Origin: Hirsutella rhossiliensis
Taxonomy: Eukaryota; Ascomycota; Sordariomycetes; Hypocreales; Ophiocordycipitaceae
Assembly (NCBI RefSeq): GCF_020360975.1
Contig: NW_025408668.1
Coordinates: 806,001 to 870,000 of the forward strand
Direction of reading: 5' to 3'
DNA: 64,000 bases
This document shows, piece after piece, positions 36,152 through 46,964 of the stretch (positions within the stretch are counted from its first letter, which is position 1; each line of letters begins with the position of its first letter). Below the pieces are notes generated by a model. The model was not told the DNA's origin. It did not search any database and saw only the letters and a list, made by a program, of their open reading frames with translations. Both the position numbers and the translations under genes were made by a program.

Positions 36152-36615
36152 TATTATAACTACGGTTTAGTAAACCGCGGGGACTAGTATATATTATAAG
36201 GATATATAACGTAGGGAGCAAGGAATATTAAATAGACCGACGGGCTAATTAAGTTTAGAGCGATAGGTTACTCTAGCGCTCTAACGCTCTATAGCTAGAT
36301 CGTAGGATCGCTCTAGCGCCCTAGCGCTCCTAGGCGACGGGATTACTAAGTACTCTTAGCGATCTAGGGAAGCTCTTAAGATATATAAGGAAGGAACGGA
36401 ATACTCCTTTAGATAGATAGCTCGATAGCTTTTAATATAGATCTTTATTACGATTCTATCTTTAATTTTAATTACTTAGTTATAGTCTATAGTCTATAAC
36501 CTCTAAATTATTACTAATATAATATATATATTATTACTTAGACCACGCCCTATTATATCTACTAATATAAACCCCTTAATAGGTTTATCCCTTAGGAATA
36601 ATACCGGTCGTTATA
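36152..36615 (+). repeat. C 5' LTR
   Basis: 464 bp, starting TATTATAAC and ending GGTCGTTATA (ancestral TGTTACGAC ... GGTCGTTACA). It contains the family's GAGCG/CTCTAGCGC cluster at about 36250-36335. Confidence 0.93.
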
Positions 36616-36669
36616 CGTTAAAAGCTCTTATTTAGTATAATACTACGTTACTTTAAGTAATATCGTAAC

Positions 36670-39600
36670 TATTAATATACCTATATAGTAAACTAAATTA
36701 ACTAACTCTAGAGCTACTATATCGCCTTAGGATATAATGCGCGAGATTATTACCCTTCGATATAAGGTATAGTTACTTAGGAATAAAGGAGGTAATAAAT
36801 AAGTTAGGGACCTTAGAAAAGCAGTTAAACTAAAATAGCTAGGACTATTTAACGGTACTTATAGCACGCTTCGAGACTTTCTTACCTAACTTAAGGCCTA
36901 CTACCGGTTTTACCCTACTAAACTCTTAGACCTAGTCGAAAAGGTACTCTACGTAGGAAATTATTTATCTAGAACGGTACTTACTTAGTTTAGACCTATT
37001 ATAAGGGACTTTCTCGATAACTAATTAGCGCGACGAGATAATAAGATAGATAAAGTCTTTACTAGTTTCTAAGGATTCGAAGAAGCTATTATAAAGGTAT
37101 TTAGAATAACTAACGAGGAATAAGAAGCTAAATAAAAACTTTAAGAACTCCGATAAAGGATCTTAGTATCGGATTATACTACGAAGTTCCGTTAAGTTAC
37201 CTTAAAGCTTAATTAGGACGACGAACCTCTTATATTACGATTCTACGATAGGCTTAAAAAAGAAGTTAAGGACGAGCTCTATGAGGAAAATCGACCTAAT
37301 AACCTCTTAGACTATATTACTATAGTAGTACGAATTAACGATAAATAGTACGCGCGGATTAAATATATATAAAGGCTATAAGCTATATTCGACTAAGGAA
37401 GAATCGATATAGAAATACTATACGAAAAATAGAAAGACGCTAAATAAAAACTTAACCTTTAGTATAAAAACGAATAGAATTATAAAGTATAGTATATAAT
37501 TAACTACGAAGTAGTATAATATAAATAATATAGCGTTAAGAAATAAGAAATCTTCGATTAGCTATAAGAAATTAGTCTCTTAAGCCCTAATATAATACTA
37601 TACGACGAAAATATAAAGAAATAATATTAATAATAAATCGAAGAAGAATACCTAAATAAAATAAATAAGGACTAGGTAAAAAACGAGGTATACTATCTAT
37701 AAAAGGGCTATAAACTAGCATAATATAATAAAATCTAAGGACCTTATATATAGTAACGGTAAGCTATAGCGACTAAATAGTATTAAATATCTAAATCGCG
37801 GGATATTATATATATATACTTTTAAACTATAGCGCGATAGGTAATTACGTTTTACCTAAAGTCGTTAATCGTTACTAACTTATATAAAGATATAAGAAAG
37901 ATCTATATAAACTTATAAATATTAAAGGAGAGGCCTTTAACTATAATAACGGAATTATTAATATAGAGATTAATTACCTCGATATTAATATCTAAGGCTA
38001 CGACGAATAAGTTAACTTTAATATTATAGATATTAAAGAATACGACCTTATATTAAGGCTTCTATAGCTATAGGAGAGTAACCTACTAATTAACTAGAAA
38101 ACTAGCTAGCTATTTTAAGATAAAGATATAAGTTTCTAGGACTAGTAGATTTAAAAGAAAGTAAAATTTTATAATAATTTAGCTAATAAATAGGATAAAA
38201 GGGATAACTATTTAAGTAAATTATTATAGGCTTTAGCGATATAAATAAAAATAGTAACCGAACTAACGGATATAATAAAATCGACTAATAAGACCTATAT
38301 ACTAACTAATACGGCTATATAACCTAGTATCTAATATAAATAGAATAAAGGATATAATATAAAGATCTAAAGAGTTATTACTACTTTAAGGAAAGACTTT
38401 AAATAAATTAATAAAGAGCTTAAGTTAAGAGAAACTAGCTTTTAAAAGAAAGAATAAAGCCTATAAGATAAAATAAAGAATATCCTATAAAAATACCGGA
38501 AATATAATAAACTCTTTAAGGAAGAACTTAAGATAGGGTTACCTAAATATAGCTAATAGGACTACGAAATTTATCTTAAGGATAAAATAATGCCGACGTT
38601 CTATAAAATCTATAACTTAAACGAAAAGCAACTATAAACGCTATATAACTACCTCGACGAGAATCTACGAAAAGGATATATATAAATATTAATATCTAAA
38701 GTAGGCTATCTAGTTATATTTATTTTAAAGAAAAACAGTAAGCTATAATTAGTTATCGACTATAGACGCTTAAATAATATTATAATAAAAGACTAAATAC
38801 TATTACCGCTTATATTAGAACTATAAGATCGACTATATAGTAAAAAATAGTTTATAGCCCTTAACCTTAAAGGCGCCTATAACTTAATACGTATAAAAAA
38901 GGGATATAAATAGATAATAGCCTTTAAAACGAAATTCGGACTATTCGAATATCTAGTAATACTATTTAGACTTATAAATATACTAGCTACCTTTTAATAG
39001 ATAATTAATAATATCCTATATAAATACTTAGATATCTTATAGTAGTATACCTAGATAATATCTTAATCTTCTTAGATACCTTAAAAGAATATAAGGAATA
39101 CGTCTATAAGGTACTCCGCGTATTTTAGAATACGAAGTTATTAGTTAAACTAAAGAAAAGTAAGTTCTATATATAGGAAGTAAACTTCCTTAAATATACG
39201 ATCTTACTAAGAGAGATATAAATATAATAAGATAAAATTAACTTAGTTAAAGAATAGCTAACGCTAAAGAACGTTAAGAACGTATAAAGTTTCCTAGGAT
39301 TTATAAATTACTACTAATAATTTATTAAAGATTTCGGAAAGATTATAGTACTACTATATAACTTAATAAAGAAGGAAAAAGAATTTATATAAGACGATAA
39401 AGCTAATAAAGCTTTTAAATATATTAAGACTATAATTACGTAAGAACTAGTCTTAACTACCTTCGATCTAAAACGATAAATCGAACTCGAAACCGATATA
39501 TTAGACTTTACTTTAAGAGTATAAATTAAATAGAAGGACGATAAAGGGAGACTACGACTAATTATATTTTACTTAAAAAGGCTATATAGCATAGAACTTA

Positions 39601-40004
39601 ATTACCCTATCTACGATAAAGAATTCCTCGTAATTATTTAAGCTTTTAAGGAATTTCGATACTACCTTCTTAGAAGTAAGTATAAAGTTAAGGTCTATAT
39701 AGATTATAAAAATATCTTATACTTTATAACTATATAATAGTTAAACGGATAATAGATCTAATAAGCTAAATATTTATTAGAATTCGACTACGAAATAATC
39801 TATAGAAAAGGAATAGAAAACGGTCGAGCTAATACCCTTAGTCGACGAAGTAACTATAATATAGGAGCACCTATAATAAAAAGATAGCTCTTAGAAATTA
39901 ACGAAAACGGGAACTACTAGCAACGATAGCTAAATATAATATTTAAAGTATAACCTAACGACTTAATATACTAAAAGATCCTAAAATAGATAAAAGAATA
40001 TAAA
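36670..40004 (+). pseudogene. C gag, protease, RT and RNase H, RIP-inactivated
   Basis: The plus-strand polyprotein up to the D insertion. Capsid-type Gag (about 36690-37350) with DIMREIITLRYKVQLL and LGLFNGTYSTLRDFLT is then truncated by the 1.45-kb deletion, so no zinc knuckle remains. Protease (about 37820-38050) reads NYSAIGNYVLPKVVNRY, where DSGA is expected, followed by EYDLILRLLWL-type sequence. RT (about 38540-39130) has VIDYRRLNNI (38752-38782), LNLKGAYNLIRIKKG, and YLDN (39048-39059) for YLDD. RNase H (about 39370-39870) has LDFTLRVQIKQK and YDKEFLVIIQAF. D interrupts the linker to integrase at 40004. Confidence 0.88.
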
Positions 40005-40190
40005 TATTATAGAGTAGGTAGAGGCGTACGCGTAGGTGCCGTCCGTAGGATAATATTAATAAGCTATATAGAGCTCTCCTATACGCGGCTAGCCCGTATA
40101 TATATATACGGGATCCGGCCCTCCGTATATAACTATACGGCTTAGGCCGTAGCCTAAGCCTATAACCTATAATAGTTAAAGACTCTTATA
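40005..40190 (-). repeat. D 3' LTR
   Basis: 186 bp, short for gypsy. It contains CCCGTATATATATATACGGG, a palindromic TATA-rich hairpin at 40090-40111, and CGTAGCCTAAGCC near its right end. Pair of 46774-46959. Confidence 0.92.
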
Positions 40191-40489
40191 TAATGCCCTC
40201 CCTCGAGCGCGGCGCGGCGTTGCCCTATTAACGGCTTCCGTACTATAGGGCCTATACCGCTAGCTCTACCCTACCCTTTTCCGTTAATCGTACTAGCCCT
40301 ACTAGCCCTATTATCCCCGCGCCTATTAGCCTAGGTAGCCGGAACCGGGCTCTATACTTATCGGCCGGCTAGCCGTTTAAATAGGGGCGTAACCTATTAT
40401 ATACGCCCCTAGGTAGCCGGCGGCCGGCCTAGACCTACGTAAGCCTTAGGTTGCCCGTCCCCTCGGCCTTAGGTAGCCTCCTCTACCTA

Positions 40490-40550
40490 GGGGTATATAA
40501 GGCGGCATCCCCCCCTTCCTCCTTCCTTTCCTTCTCCTCCTTCTTTAACC
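40490..40550 (+). promoter_or_regulatory. TATA box and CT-rich tract upstream of the antisense ORF
   Basis: TATATAAG at 40494-40501 is followed at 40509-40547 by an almost pure pyrimidine run (CCCCCCCTTCCTCCTTCC and so on). This is a typical filamentous-fungal core-promoter layout, about 190-240 bp ahead of the ATG at 40732. The same tract read on the minus strand is a purine run followed by TG, so it could instead be a second polypurine-tract-like primer site of D. Both readings are inferences from sequence only. Confidence 0.45.
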
Positions 40551-40731
40551 GTAGTAGTAGTAGTAATAGGTAAGTTCTGCTCTACCTAGGGCGTTAGTTC
40601 GTTCCTAGCTATATAGGCCGCCTTATTAACGTATACTTATAGTAATAGCCGTAGTAGTAATAATAGCCCTAATAATAATAACTTCTACTAGTAAGTTCTC
40701 CGCCCTATAGAGCGGGAGGCCGTAATCTATA

Positions 40732-41646
40732 ATGCTAACTTCCGCGATAGATATATCTACCTCCCCCTCCCCCGCTTCCTCCTTCTCGGAGCGTGCGGAG
40801 TCGTTCGTCGACGCCGTGCTGGGCACGGCCGATAACGGCTCCGCCGCTACCGCTGCTCCTGCCCGCGCCCCCGCGACCGCGCCTACCGCCGCCGCCTCTG
40901 CCTCTGCTGCGCTGGCCGCCCTTACGTCGCCCTTCTAGGTAACGACGCCGTCCCCGCCGCCGGCCGTAACGCCCGGCCCCTCTGCCCCCGCCTCCGCTAC
41001 TACCACCCCCGTAAGTCCGCTACCTAGCGAGCGTGGTGGCTATTTTCCGCTAACTTTTTAAAGCATAAACGCTAAGTGTAGGCCGGAGCCGCCCGCGCGG
41101 CCCCCTATATACGGTGCGCGTCGTAGGAGCTCCCCTACGCCGACTAAGTCGGGCGCCGCCGTGGCGGTAGTTATTACTAGTACGCGCGTGCCGGCCGCGC
41201 CTATAAGGCGGCGCCTCCTATCCTGCTCGCTGCGGCGTCGGCTTAGAAGGCTAGCGCGCACGGGTAGGCACGGGGGGCTGCTAAGAAGCGCCTTACCGCC
41301 GCCGCCGCCGCCTACCGCAATCTCCGCGCCCTCGAGCGCTAGGGCCTCGTCCCTAAGTAAGTTCCTCTTATCTAGCTCTTCTGCTTCCGCTGCTAACTCT
41401 CCCGGCACTAGGGATACTACCTCCGTCGCCTTGTCGGCGGTCCCCTTAGCCGTGCCCGCCGCCGCCCCCGCCGCTGCTACTAGCCGGGCCCCCCCCGCCC
41501 CCGGAGCCCCCGGAGCCGCCGCTACCGCCGACTAGCTCGCGGGCCTAGAGGGCCGCCTAAGCGCCCTAGAGAGCGCCGCCGCCGCTAATAAGGTAGAGGA
41601 GGACGACGAGGATAAGGATAACGATAACGATAAGGACGAGGAGTAG
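40732..41646 (+). pseudogene. Antisense Ala/Pro/Ser-rich ORF in the 3' tail of D
   Basis: Unknown protein of about 304 residues, opposite in direction to D's gag-pol. Starting at ATG 40732, one frame runs to TAG 41644, broken only at 40936 (TAG), 41059 (TAA) and 41533 (TAG), each a possible RIP product of a Gln or Trp codon. The sequence is Ala/Ser/Pro/Thr-rich with an Arg-rich centre (RRRLLSCSLRRRLRRLAR, about 41215-41268). It then has a short heptad-like LAGLEGRLSALESAAA and an acidic, Lys/Asp-rich end (EEDDEDKDNDNDKDEE). No enzymatic motif is visible. Base composition is the most GC-rich in the window, and the frame ends just before the D chromodomain tail. GC-rich DNA leaves several frames open, so coding status is not proven. 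Confidence 0.45.
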
Positions 41647-41789
41647 GTCTAAGTAGTCTAGGGGCTCCGCCCTAAAATAAACGCTATTTTTATCTCCGCT
41701 TATATAATTACGCTTACGTTATCGTAACTACCTACTCTACTTTACCTACTTTATAGTCCTAGCTTAGGCTACTATCGGTAGTCCGTTAG

Positions 41790-43200
41790 TCTATTATTCT
41801 TATCTACTATTCTAAATAAGGCTTTAAACTTATCGAGGGCTATAGTTCCCGTAAACTTATATATAGGTTCCTACGTAGGGTCGAGATACCCGCGCTACTT
41901 AACGAGGACCTCCCGGCGTTTCCCCCTACCGACCTTTTTCTAGCGCGCGGCCTATATCTCTTTAACCTCGAACTTATCCTCTCCCTCTACCTCGATTACG
42001 GGCGGTTAAGCATCCGCTACTTCTTATCTAAGCAGCGGGTTAGAAGAGGCTCTACGAAGGAGGTCTACGTTAATCTTATTATAGACCCTTGTTAAGAGAC
42101 TATCGAGCTCTATAACCTATAGGCTAATAACCCTCCGTACTATAAACTTTACGTATAGCTAGTTAAGCTTCTTCTTTAGTCGTGCTAACCTATAGTTATA
42201 GAGGTCTAGCTATACCTTATCTCCTACCGTAAACCTATTTACTAGGGCCTTAGTTTTATTAGCGTGCCGCTCTTAATCTTACGCCGCGGCGGCTATCGCG
42301 GATTAGTAATAATCTATAGTCTCTTATAGCTTTCGTACGAACGCGGAGGCGCGGCCCTCCGGTAACGAATTGCTATACTACTCCGCTACTACGTCTATAG
42401 TAAAGGGAACTAGTAAGGGTAGTTCGAAGCTATACGTTATAAAGAAAGGGGCTATCTTAATAGAGGTATATAGTCTACTATTTAACGTAAGTTAAGCCGC
42501 GGGGAGCTACTAGTCTTAGTCTACTTAGTTATAGGCTACGATAGCCCGTAGGTAAGCCTACGCCTCCTAGTTAACCCTCTTAGGCCCTCCGTCGGTCTAT
42601 AGGTAATATACCGTACTAAGTAGCTACGTAATCTAAAGTAGCTAGTATAAGTGCTACTAAAAGTAGCTAGTTTAATTTAATCCCCTATCGCTTATAATAG
42701 AGGCTAGCTAGCTATATAAGCGGGCCTAGCACTATAGGAAGCGCTCTATATAGGACTCCGTATTTATAGATAGCATCGGCTCTAATACTATAGACTTACT
42801 AAGTCGGTCTTTAATTACCTATATATAGCGGTTGCCGCCCTTTATAAGTAGGAGGTCCGTTATAAAGTCTATCTATATATATATATAGAACCGGTCGGGC
42901 ACCGGAAGCTACTTAAGTAGCCCATTAAGCTACGCCCTTTAGATCTTCGTGCGGCTATAGATATCGTAGTTATAGAGGAAGCGACGAACGTAGTGCTATA
43001 AGAGGGGCTAGTAAAAGTCCCTCGCAAGGCCTACTACTATGCCCTATCTGCCTAGGTAACCTACGACGCTAGAGTTATAGATAAGTTAGACCAGCCTCCC
43101 TTAGAGCTCGTTCCGTTTATCTAGCTCCGGCGGTCCCTCCTTCTCCTTAGCTTCCGTAGTATATAGTGCGCCTAGTACCTATAGTCTCCCCTGCTAGCGT
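41790..43200 (-). pseudogene. D integrase with C-terminal chromodomain
   Basis: The minus-strand end of D pol. The integrase catalytic core lies at about 43150-42380. The GPY/F-type beta-barrel region VGDKVxLDLYNYRLARLKKKL is at about 42225-42160, followed by LYVKFIVRRVISLQVIELD. A chromodomain is recognisable at about 41995-41850: KFEVKEIQAARQKK, then VLVKxRGYLDPT and EPIYKF with aromatic Trp codons changed to TAG. Chromodomains of this clade bind histone-H3 methyl marks and steer insertion into heterochromatin, which fits the setting. The frame ends about 41800, leaving a 1.6-kb tail before the 3' LTR. Confidence 0.82.
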
Positions 43201-43499
43201 AGATGCCCCCGTAGGTCGATATAGTAGTCGGCTACCTATACCTTTAGCTTTAGCTTCGGATCTAGGCGTCGAGCGCCGGACTTAACGGCGCGGCGCACGC
43301 CCTCGTAGGTGCGGTCTAGAGCCGCCATCCTATCCTATAAGCGTTAAAGGGCCTTATCTTAGAACACTCTCGCCGCGCGCGCCCTTAGGCCGGTTTATCC
43401 CTCCTCGCTAGACCGAGGTAAGGGCGCGGGGGGAAGCTTATTCGCTAGCACCGCGTCTTCCTCTATTAAGGAAGCTCCTATATAAGTCTATAGTGCTTC

Positions 43500-45560
43500 C
43501 TATAGGATAAGCTATAGATCCTAGGCCTCGATATCCGCTCCCGTTGGCCGGTCTTAATCCCTCCGGGAAAGCGCGTCTAGGACCGCGGAGTCCCGCTTAG
43601 GGCGGTACTTAATCGAGAAGTTAAAGCGTAAGAGATACTCCGCCTAGCGGGCTTACCGCTCTAAGAGGTGCTAGCGAGTTATAAAGTACTCGAGGTTCCT
43701 ATAGTCTATAAGAACCTCGAAGCTCTTATAGCTCTAGAGCTCCGCTTACTATTGCTCGAGGTAGCTAATAATCGCTAGTATCTCCTTATCGTAAATAGCG
43801 TAATTCCGCTCCGCTAAGGTTAGCTTACGGGAGTAGAACGCTACCGGTTACTTCCGCCCGTCTACCTCCTAGGAGAGCGTTCCTCTAAGTGCCTAGCCGC
43901 TATAGTCCGCTTTAACTAACGTAGACTAGTCGAAGTCCTACTAGAGCAGTACCGGGGCTTAAGAGAATAGGTCCTTAAGCGTATAGAACGCTCCTTCCTA
44001 TACGGGCCCTTAGCAAAAGGCGGTCCGCTTCCTAGTAATCTTATTTAGGGGCATTATAATACGGGAGAAGCCCTTAATAAATATCCTATAATAGTTCGCG
44101 AACCTAAGGAAGCTCCGTATGCCTATCTATATAGTTAGGGCAGCTTAGTCCCGAATCGCCTAGATCTTTATAGGGTCCGCCTATATACCTACGCCTATAT
44201 AGATAATAAAGCCTAGGTACTTAACCCTCTTAACCCTAAATTCGTACTTATCTAGGTCGAGGTAGAGCCTATAAAGTTAGAGGCGCTCTAGGACCCTCCG
44301 TACTTTCTATATATAGTCTTCGTAGGAGCCGCTTATATAGATAAGGATATTATCTATATATATAGAGGCGAACTTATCGAGGAAGTCCCGAAGTACGTTA
44401 TTAATATAACGCTAGAAGGTAGCGGGCGCTCTTAAGAGGCCGAAGGGCGTTATAAGCTACTCGAATAAGCCGTAGCGTATATAGAACGCCGTCTTCTACT
44501 CGTTACCCTCTAAGATCTATACCTTATAGAACGCCTATTTTATATCTAGCTTCGTAAACTACTTTGCCTTTAAAAGGTTACGGAGCGTATCTAAGATTAA
44601 GGGTAAGGGGTAGCGGTCTAGCCTCGTAATTGCGTTTAGGGCCCTATAGTCGCAATAGAACTATATCCCGCCCCTTAGTTTACGTATAAATAGGACCGGC
44701 GCTCTTACTTTAAAGCTACTTACTTAAATAAAACCCTTATCTAAGAGGTCCCTTAGCGTCTTCTTTAGTACTAGTAGCTCCGCGTATAATATACTATATA
44801 GCGGTCTAAACGGTGCGGGTAGTTCCTACCCCTTCTTATCGGTGCGGAGTACGATCCTATAGTCTACTCCTAGCTTATACGGGTTAAGCTTATCCGCTTC
44901 CTAGGACTCGAATAGCGGTAGGAGGTCGTAAAAGCGCTCCGGTATCTATTGCCGTAGCTTAGAGGGCGACTTTAGCTTCTTTATCTAGAGGGCCTTATTA
45001 ATATCTACTAGGCTAACTACGTAGACCGCTATATTAGCCGCTGCCCGGCCTTGCCCCCGCTCTACCTATCGCACGGTTCCTACGAAGATAGAGGCAAGGA
45101 CTTCTTATACTAAGTATAAAGCTCGCACGCCTAGTCCTACGCCTACGGAACCGTCGTTATAGCGGACCTACTATTGCGTAGGCCTAAACTATAGCTTCCT
45201 TTAGTACGGAACTAAGTATAACTCTATATATAATAACTAGGGTTTCCCGAGGATTAAGGGAAACTCTAGTTAAGGGATTATATTAGCTACGATAAGCTTA
45301 TAGTAACCGTCGACCTCTATAGCTAGCTATATAATGCCCTTAATTACTATACCCTCTATTGCGCCTAAGGCGCCTTTTACTCGCCTTAAGGCGATCTTTT
45401 CTACCGGCACTTATATCTCTTACGTAAGCGCCTCGTTAACTACGGCGTAGTACTAGTAGCCCTTATCTATAAGGGCGGCAACGGGCAAGGAGTTATTAAT
45501 TATAACCTATATTAAAGTAGGCTCCTCTTCTATATAGGCGGATAATTCTTCCTTCTCCTT
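43500..45560 (-). pseudogene. D protease, RT and RNase H, RIP-inactivated
   Basis: On the minus strand. Protease at about 45510-45240: SLPVAALIDKGYxYYAVVNE, where ALIDSG is expected, and LEFPLILGKP. RT follows at about 44900-44200: FYCDYRALNAITRLDRYPLP (44610-44670), KLDIKxAFYKV, TAFYIRYGLFE, and the active site YIDN (44349-44360) in place of YIDD, then FLDKFASI. RNase H occupies about 43970-43520. Stops are fewer than in A, B or C and are almost all TAA/TAG at Gln/Trp positions. The motif set is that of a standard Ty3/gypsy pol. Confidence 0.9.
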
Positions 45561-45599
45561 TGCTAGTGCTAGTAATTAGGGCTCCGGAGCCTATCTTTG

Positions 45600-46745
45600 C
45601 TCCGGAGCTACTCTTTTTCCTCTAGGCCTAGGGGGGCGGAGTCCTCCTTATCGTCTAAGGCGAGGAGCGGTTCTATCTTCGCTACTCGAACTACTATAGG
45701 CCGCTTAGCTAAAAGGAAGGGGTATTTTAATATAAAGTACGTAGATACTCTATAACGTAGGTAGCGGCCGTTAGCCTTCCTCTTCCCGATTTCCTCGCTC
45801 GTTACCTACTTCGCCCGCTACTTAGAGTGCGGGGCGGTATAGGGGGTGGTCGACGGCGTCTTCTTACCGCGTCTAGCCCGGTCTATGCGGGTAGCCGATA
45901 TTAGGGTGTCCCCGTCCGTGTCGATAGCCGGTTATTTATCTTATAGAGGGGCGGTGATCCCGTCGCCGCTATACGGCGTACGCTTACGGAGCTTCTAGAA
46001 ACGCGGCGTCTGCTCGTAGCCCTAAGCTACCTTTATTAACCGGCTTACGTACTCGCCGTAGTTAGTAGGTATAATTACGGGGATAAGTAGCTCCTATAGG
46101 GCCGGCGTAATTAAATTCTATAGCTATATAAGCTTCGCGCTATCTTCCTATACTATAGTCCCCGCTGCTTATAAGAGCGTCTCTTAGAAATCGGGAAGGA
46201 ATTCGCTAAAGGTTTATCCGTCTCTCTACTTAAGGGTCCGTAGCCTATCTTACGCCTTCTCCCGCTCCTATATATTGCCGAACGTATATATAAGGTATTA
46301 GAAGAAGTCTTATAGGTCGCGTCTGCCCCCGGGGCCGCCCTTATCCTAGAATCCGGAGATCCGCTATATCTAGGGCTCCGGCAGCATATAGAGGAGCGAA
46401 TACCACGCTATATCGCAATAGCTATTTAGGCCCTATTTCTCGTTAGTTATAAACTTCGTCTATAGCCGGCTAAGGAAGAAGTAAAAGGACTCTAGCTTGC
46501 CGTCCTAAGTCGGCTAAGGGAGCGGCTTCCTCGTCGGTAGTGTCGCCGCCGCAACTAGCGTTACGGAGGTCGTAGGGGTTAAAGCCGGTCTCGTAGACGG
46601 CTCCCCTAGTATAGCGAGAACCTCGTCCTTCTCGCTAGCCGTCGCGCTTCTAATCGCTTCTAGGATAGCTACGATACTTCCTATCCGTCCGGGGAGGGGC
46701 GGAGTGCTTCCTCGAGGGGGAGGCGCCCTCTCCGGAGAGATATCT
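45600..46745 (-). pseudogene. D gag, RIP-inactivated
   Basis: On the minus strand from next to the 5' LTR. The N-terminal part reads GRIGSIVAILEAIRSATASE (about 46680-46620). The conserved capsid core reads DGKLESFYFFLSRL, KFITNEK, CDIAWYSLLYMLPEP, DFFxYLIYTFGN and LRTLKxRDGxTFSEFLPDF, ending near LLIPVIIPTNYGEYV (about 46030). This is the Retrotrans_gag type that forms the virus-like particle. About 15 TAA/TAG codons interrupt it. The presence of Gag here, in the same direction as pol, shows that the plus-strand ORF at the other end of D is an extra frame and not its Gag. Confidence 0.85.
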
Positions 46746-46773
46746 ATTAGATCTATTAATTAATAGCTTATAC

Positions 46774-46959
46774 TATCACAGAGTAGGCAGAGGCGTGCGC
46801 GTAGGTGCCGTTTATAGGATAATATTAATAAGCTATATAGAGCTCTCCTATACGCGGCTAGCCTATATATATACGTGCGGGATCCGGCCCTCTATACGTA
46901 ACTATATAGCTTAGGCCGTAGCCTAAGCCTATAACCTATAATAGTTAAAGACTCTTATA
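46774..46959 (-). repeat. D 5' LTR
   Basis: 186 bp, pair of 40005-40190. It is slightly less mutated at its left tip (TATCACAGAG). TSD ATAAA follows at 46960-46964, and then element C resumes. Confidence 0.92.
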
Positions 46960-46964
46960 ATAAA

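Larger units (their letters stand above)
40005..46959 (-). mobile_element. D: Ty3/gypsy chromovirus with short LTRs and antisense ORF
   Basis: The innermost insertion: 6,955 bp, minus strand, with 186-bp LTRs (40005-40190 and 46774-46959). A perfect TSD ATAAA flanks it (40000-40004 and 46960-46964). The right LTR keeps TATCACAGAG where the left has TATTATAGAG, a RIP pair that fixes the boundary. A purine tract (GAGGGAGGG, about 40196-40204, minus) abuts the 3' LTR. It is GC-richer than everything around it and only moderately RIP-mutated, as expected for the latest arrival. Minus-strand order is gag, protease, RT, RNase H, integrase, chromodomain, followed by an unusual 1.6-kb tail with a plus-strand frame. 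Confidence 0.95.

Noticed and set aside
40191..40506. A longer D LTR ending at the purine run near 40508 (minus strand), where GGGGGGGA is followed by TG.
   Set aside because: The right end of D has no matching sequence beyond 186 bp, and the ATAAA TSD fits only the 186-bp LTR boundaries.
40626..40826. A 66-codon minus-strand open frame.
   Set aside because: Overlaps the start of the plus-strand frame, spans low-complexity trinucleotide runs, and has no recognisable feature.
41058..41408. A 116-codon minus-strand open frame in the D tail.
   Set aside because: GC-rich DNA leaves both strands open; its glycine-run composition looks like the complement of the plus-strand Pro/Ala frame, which is longer and has a promoter-like region.
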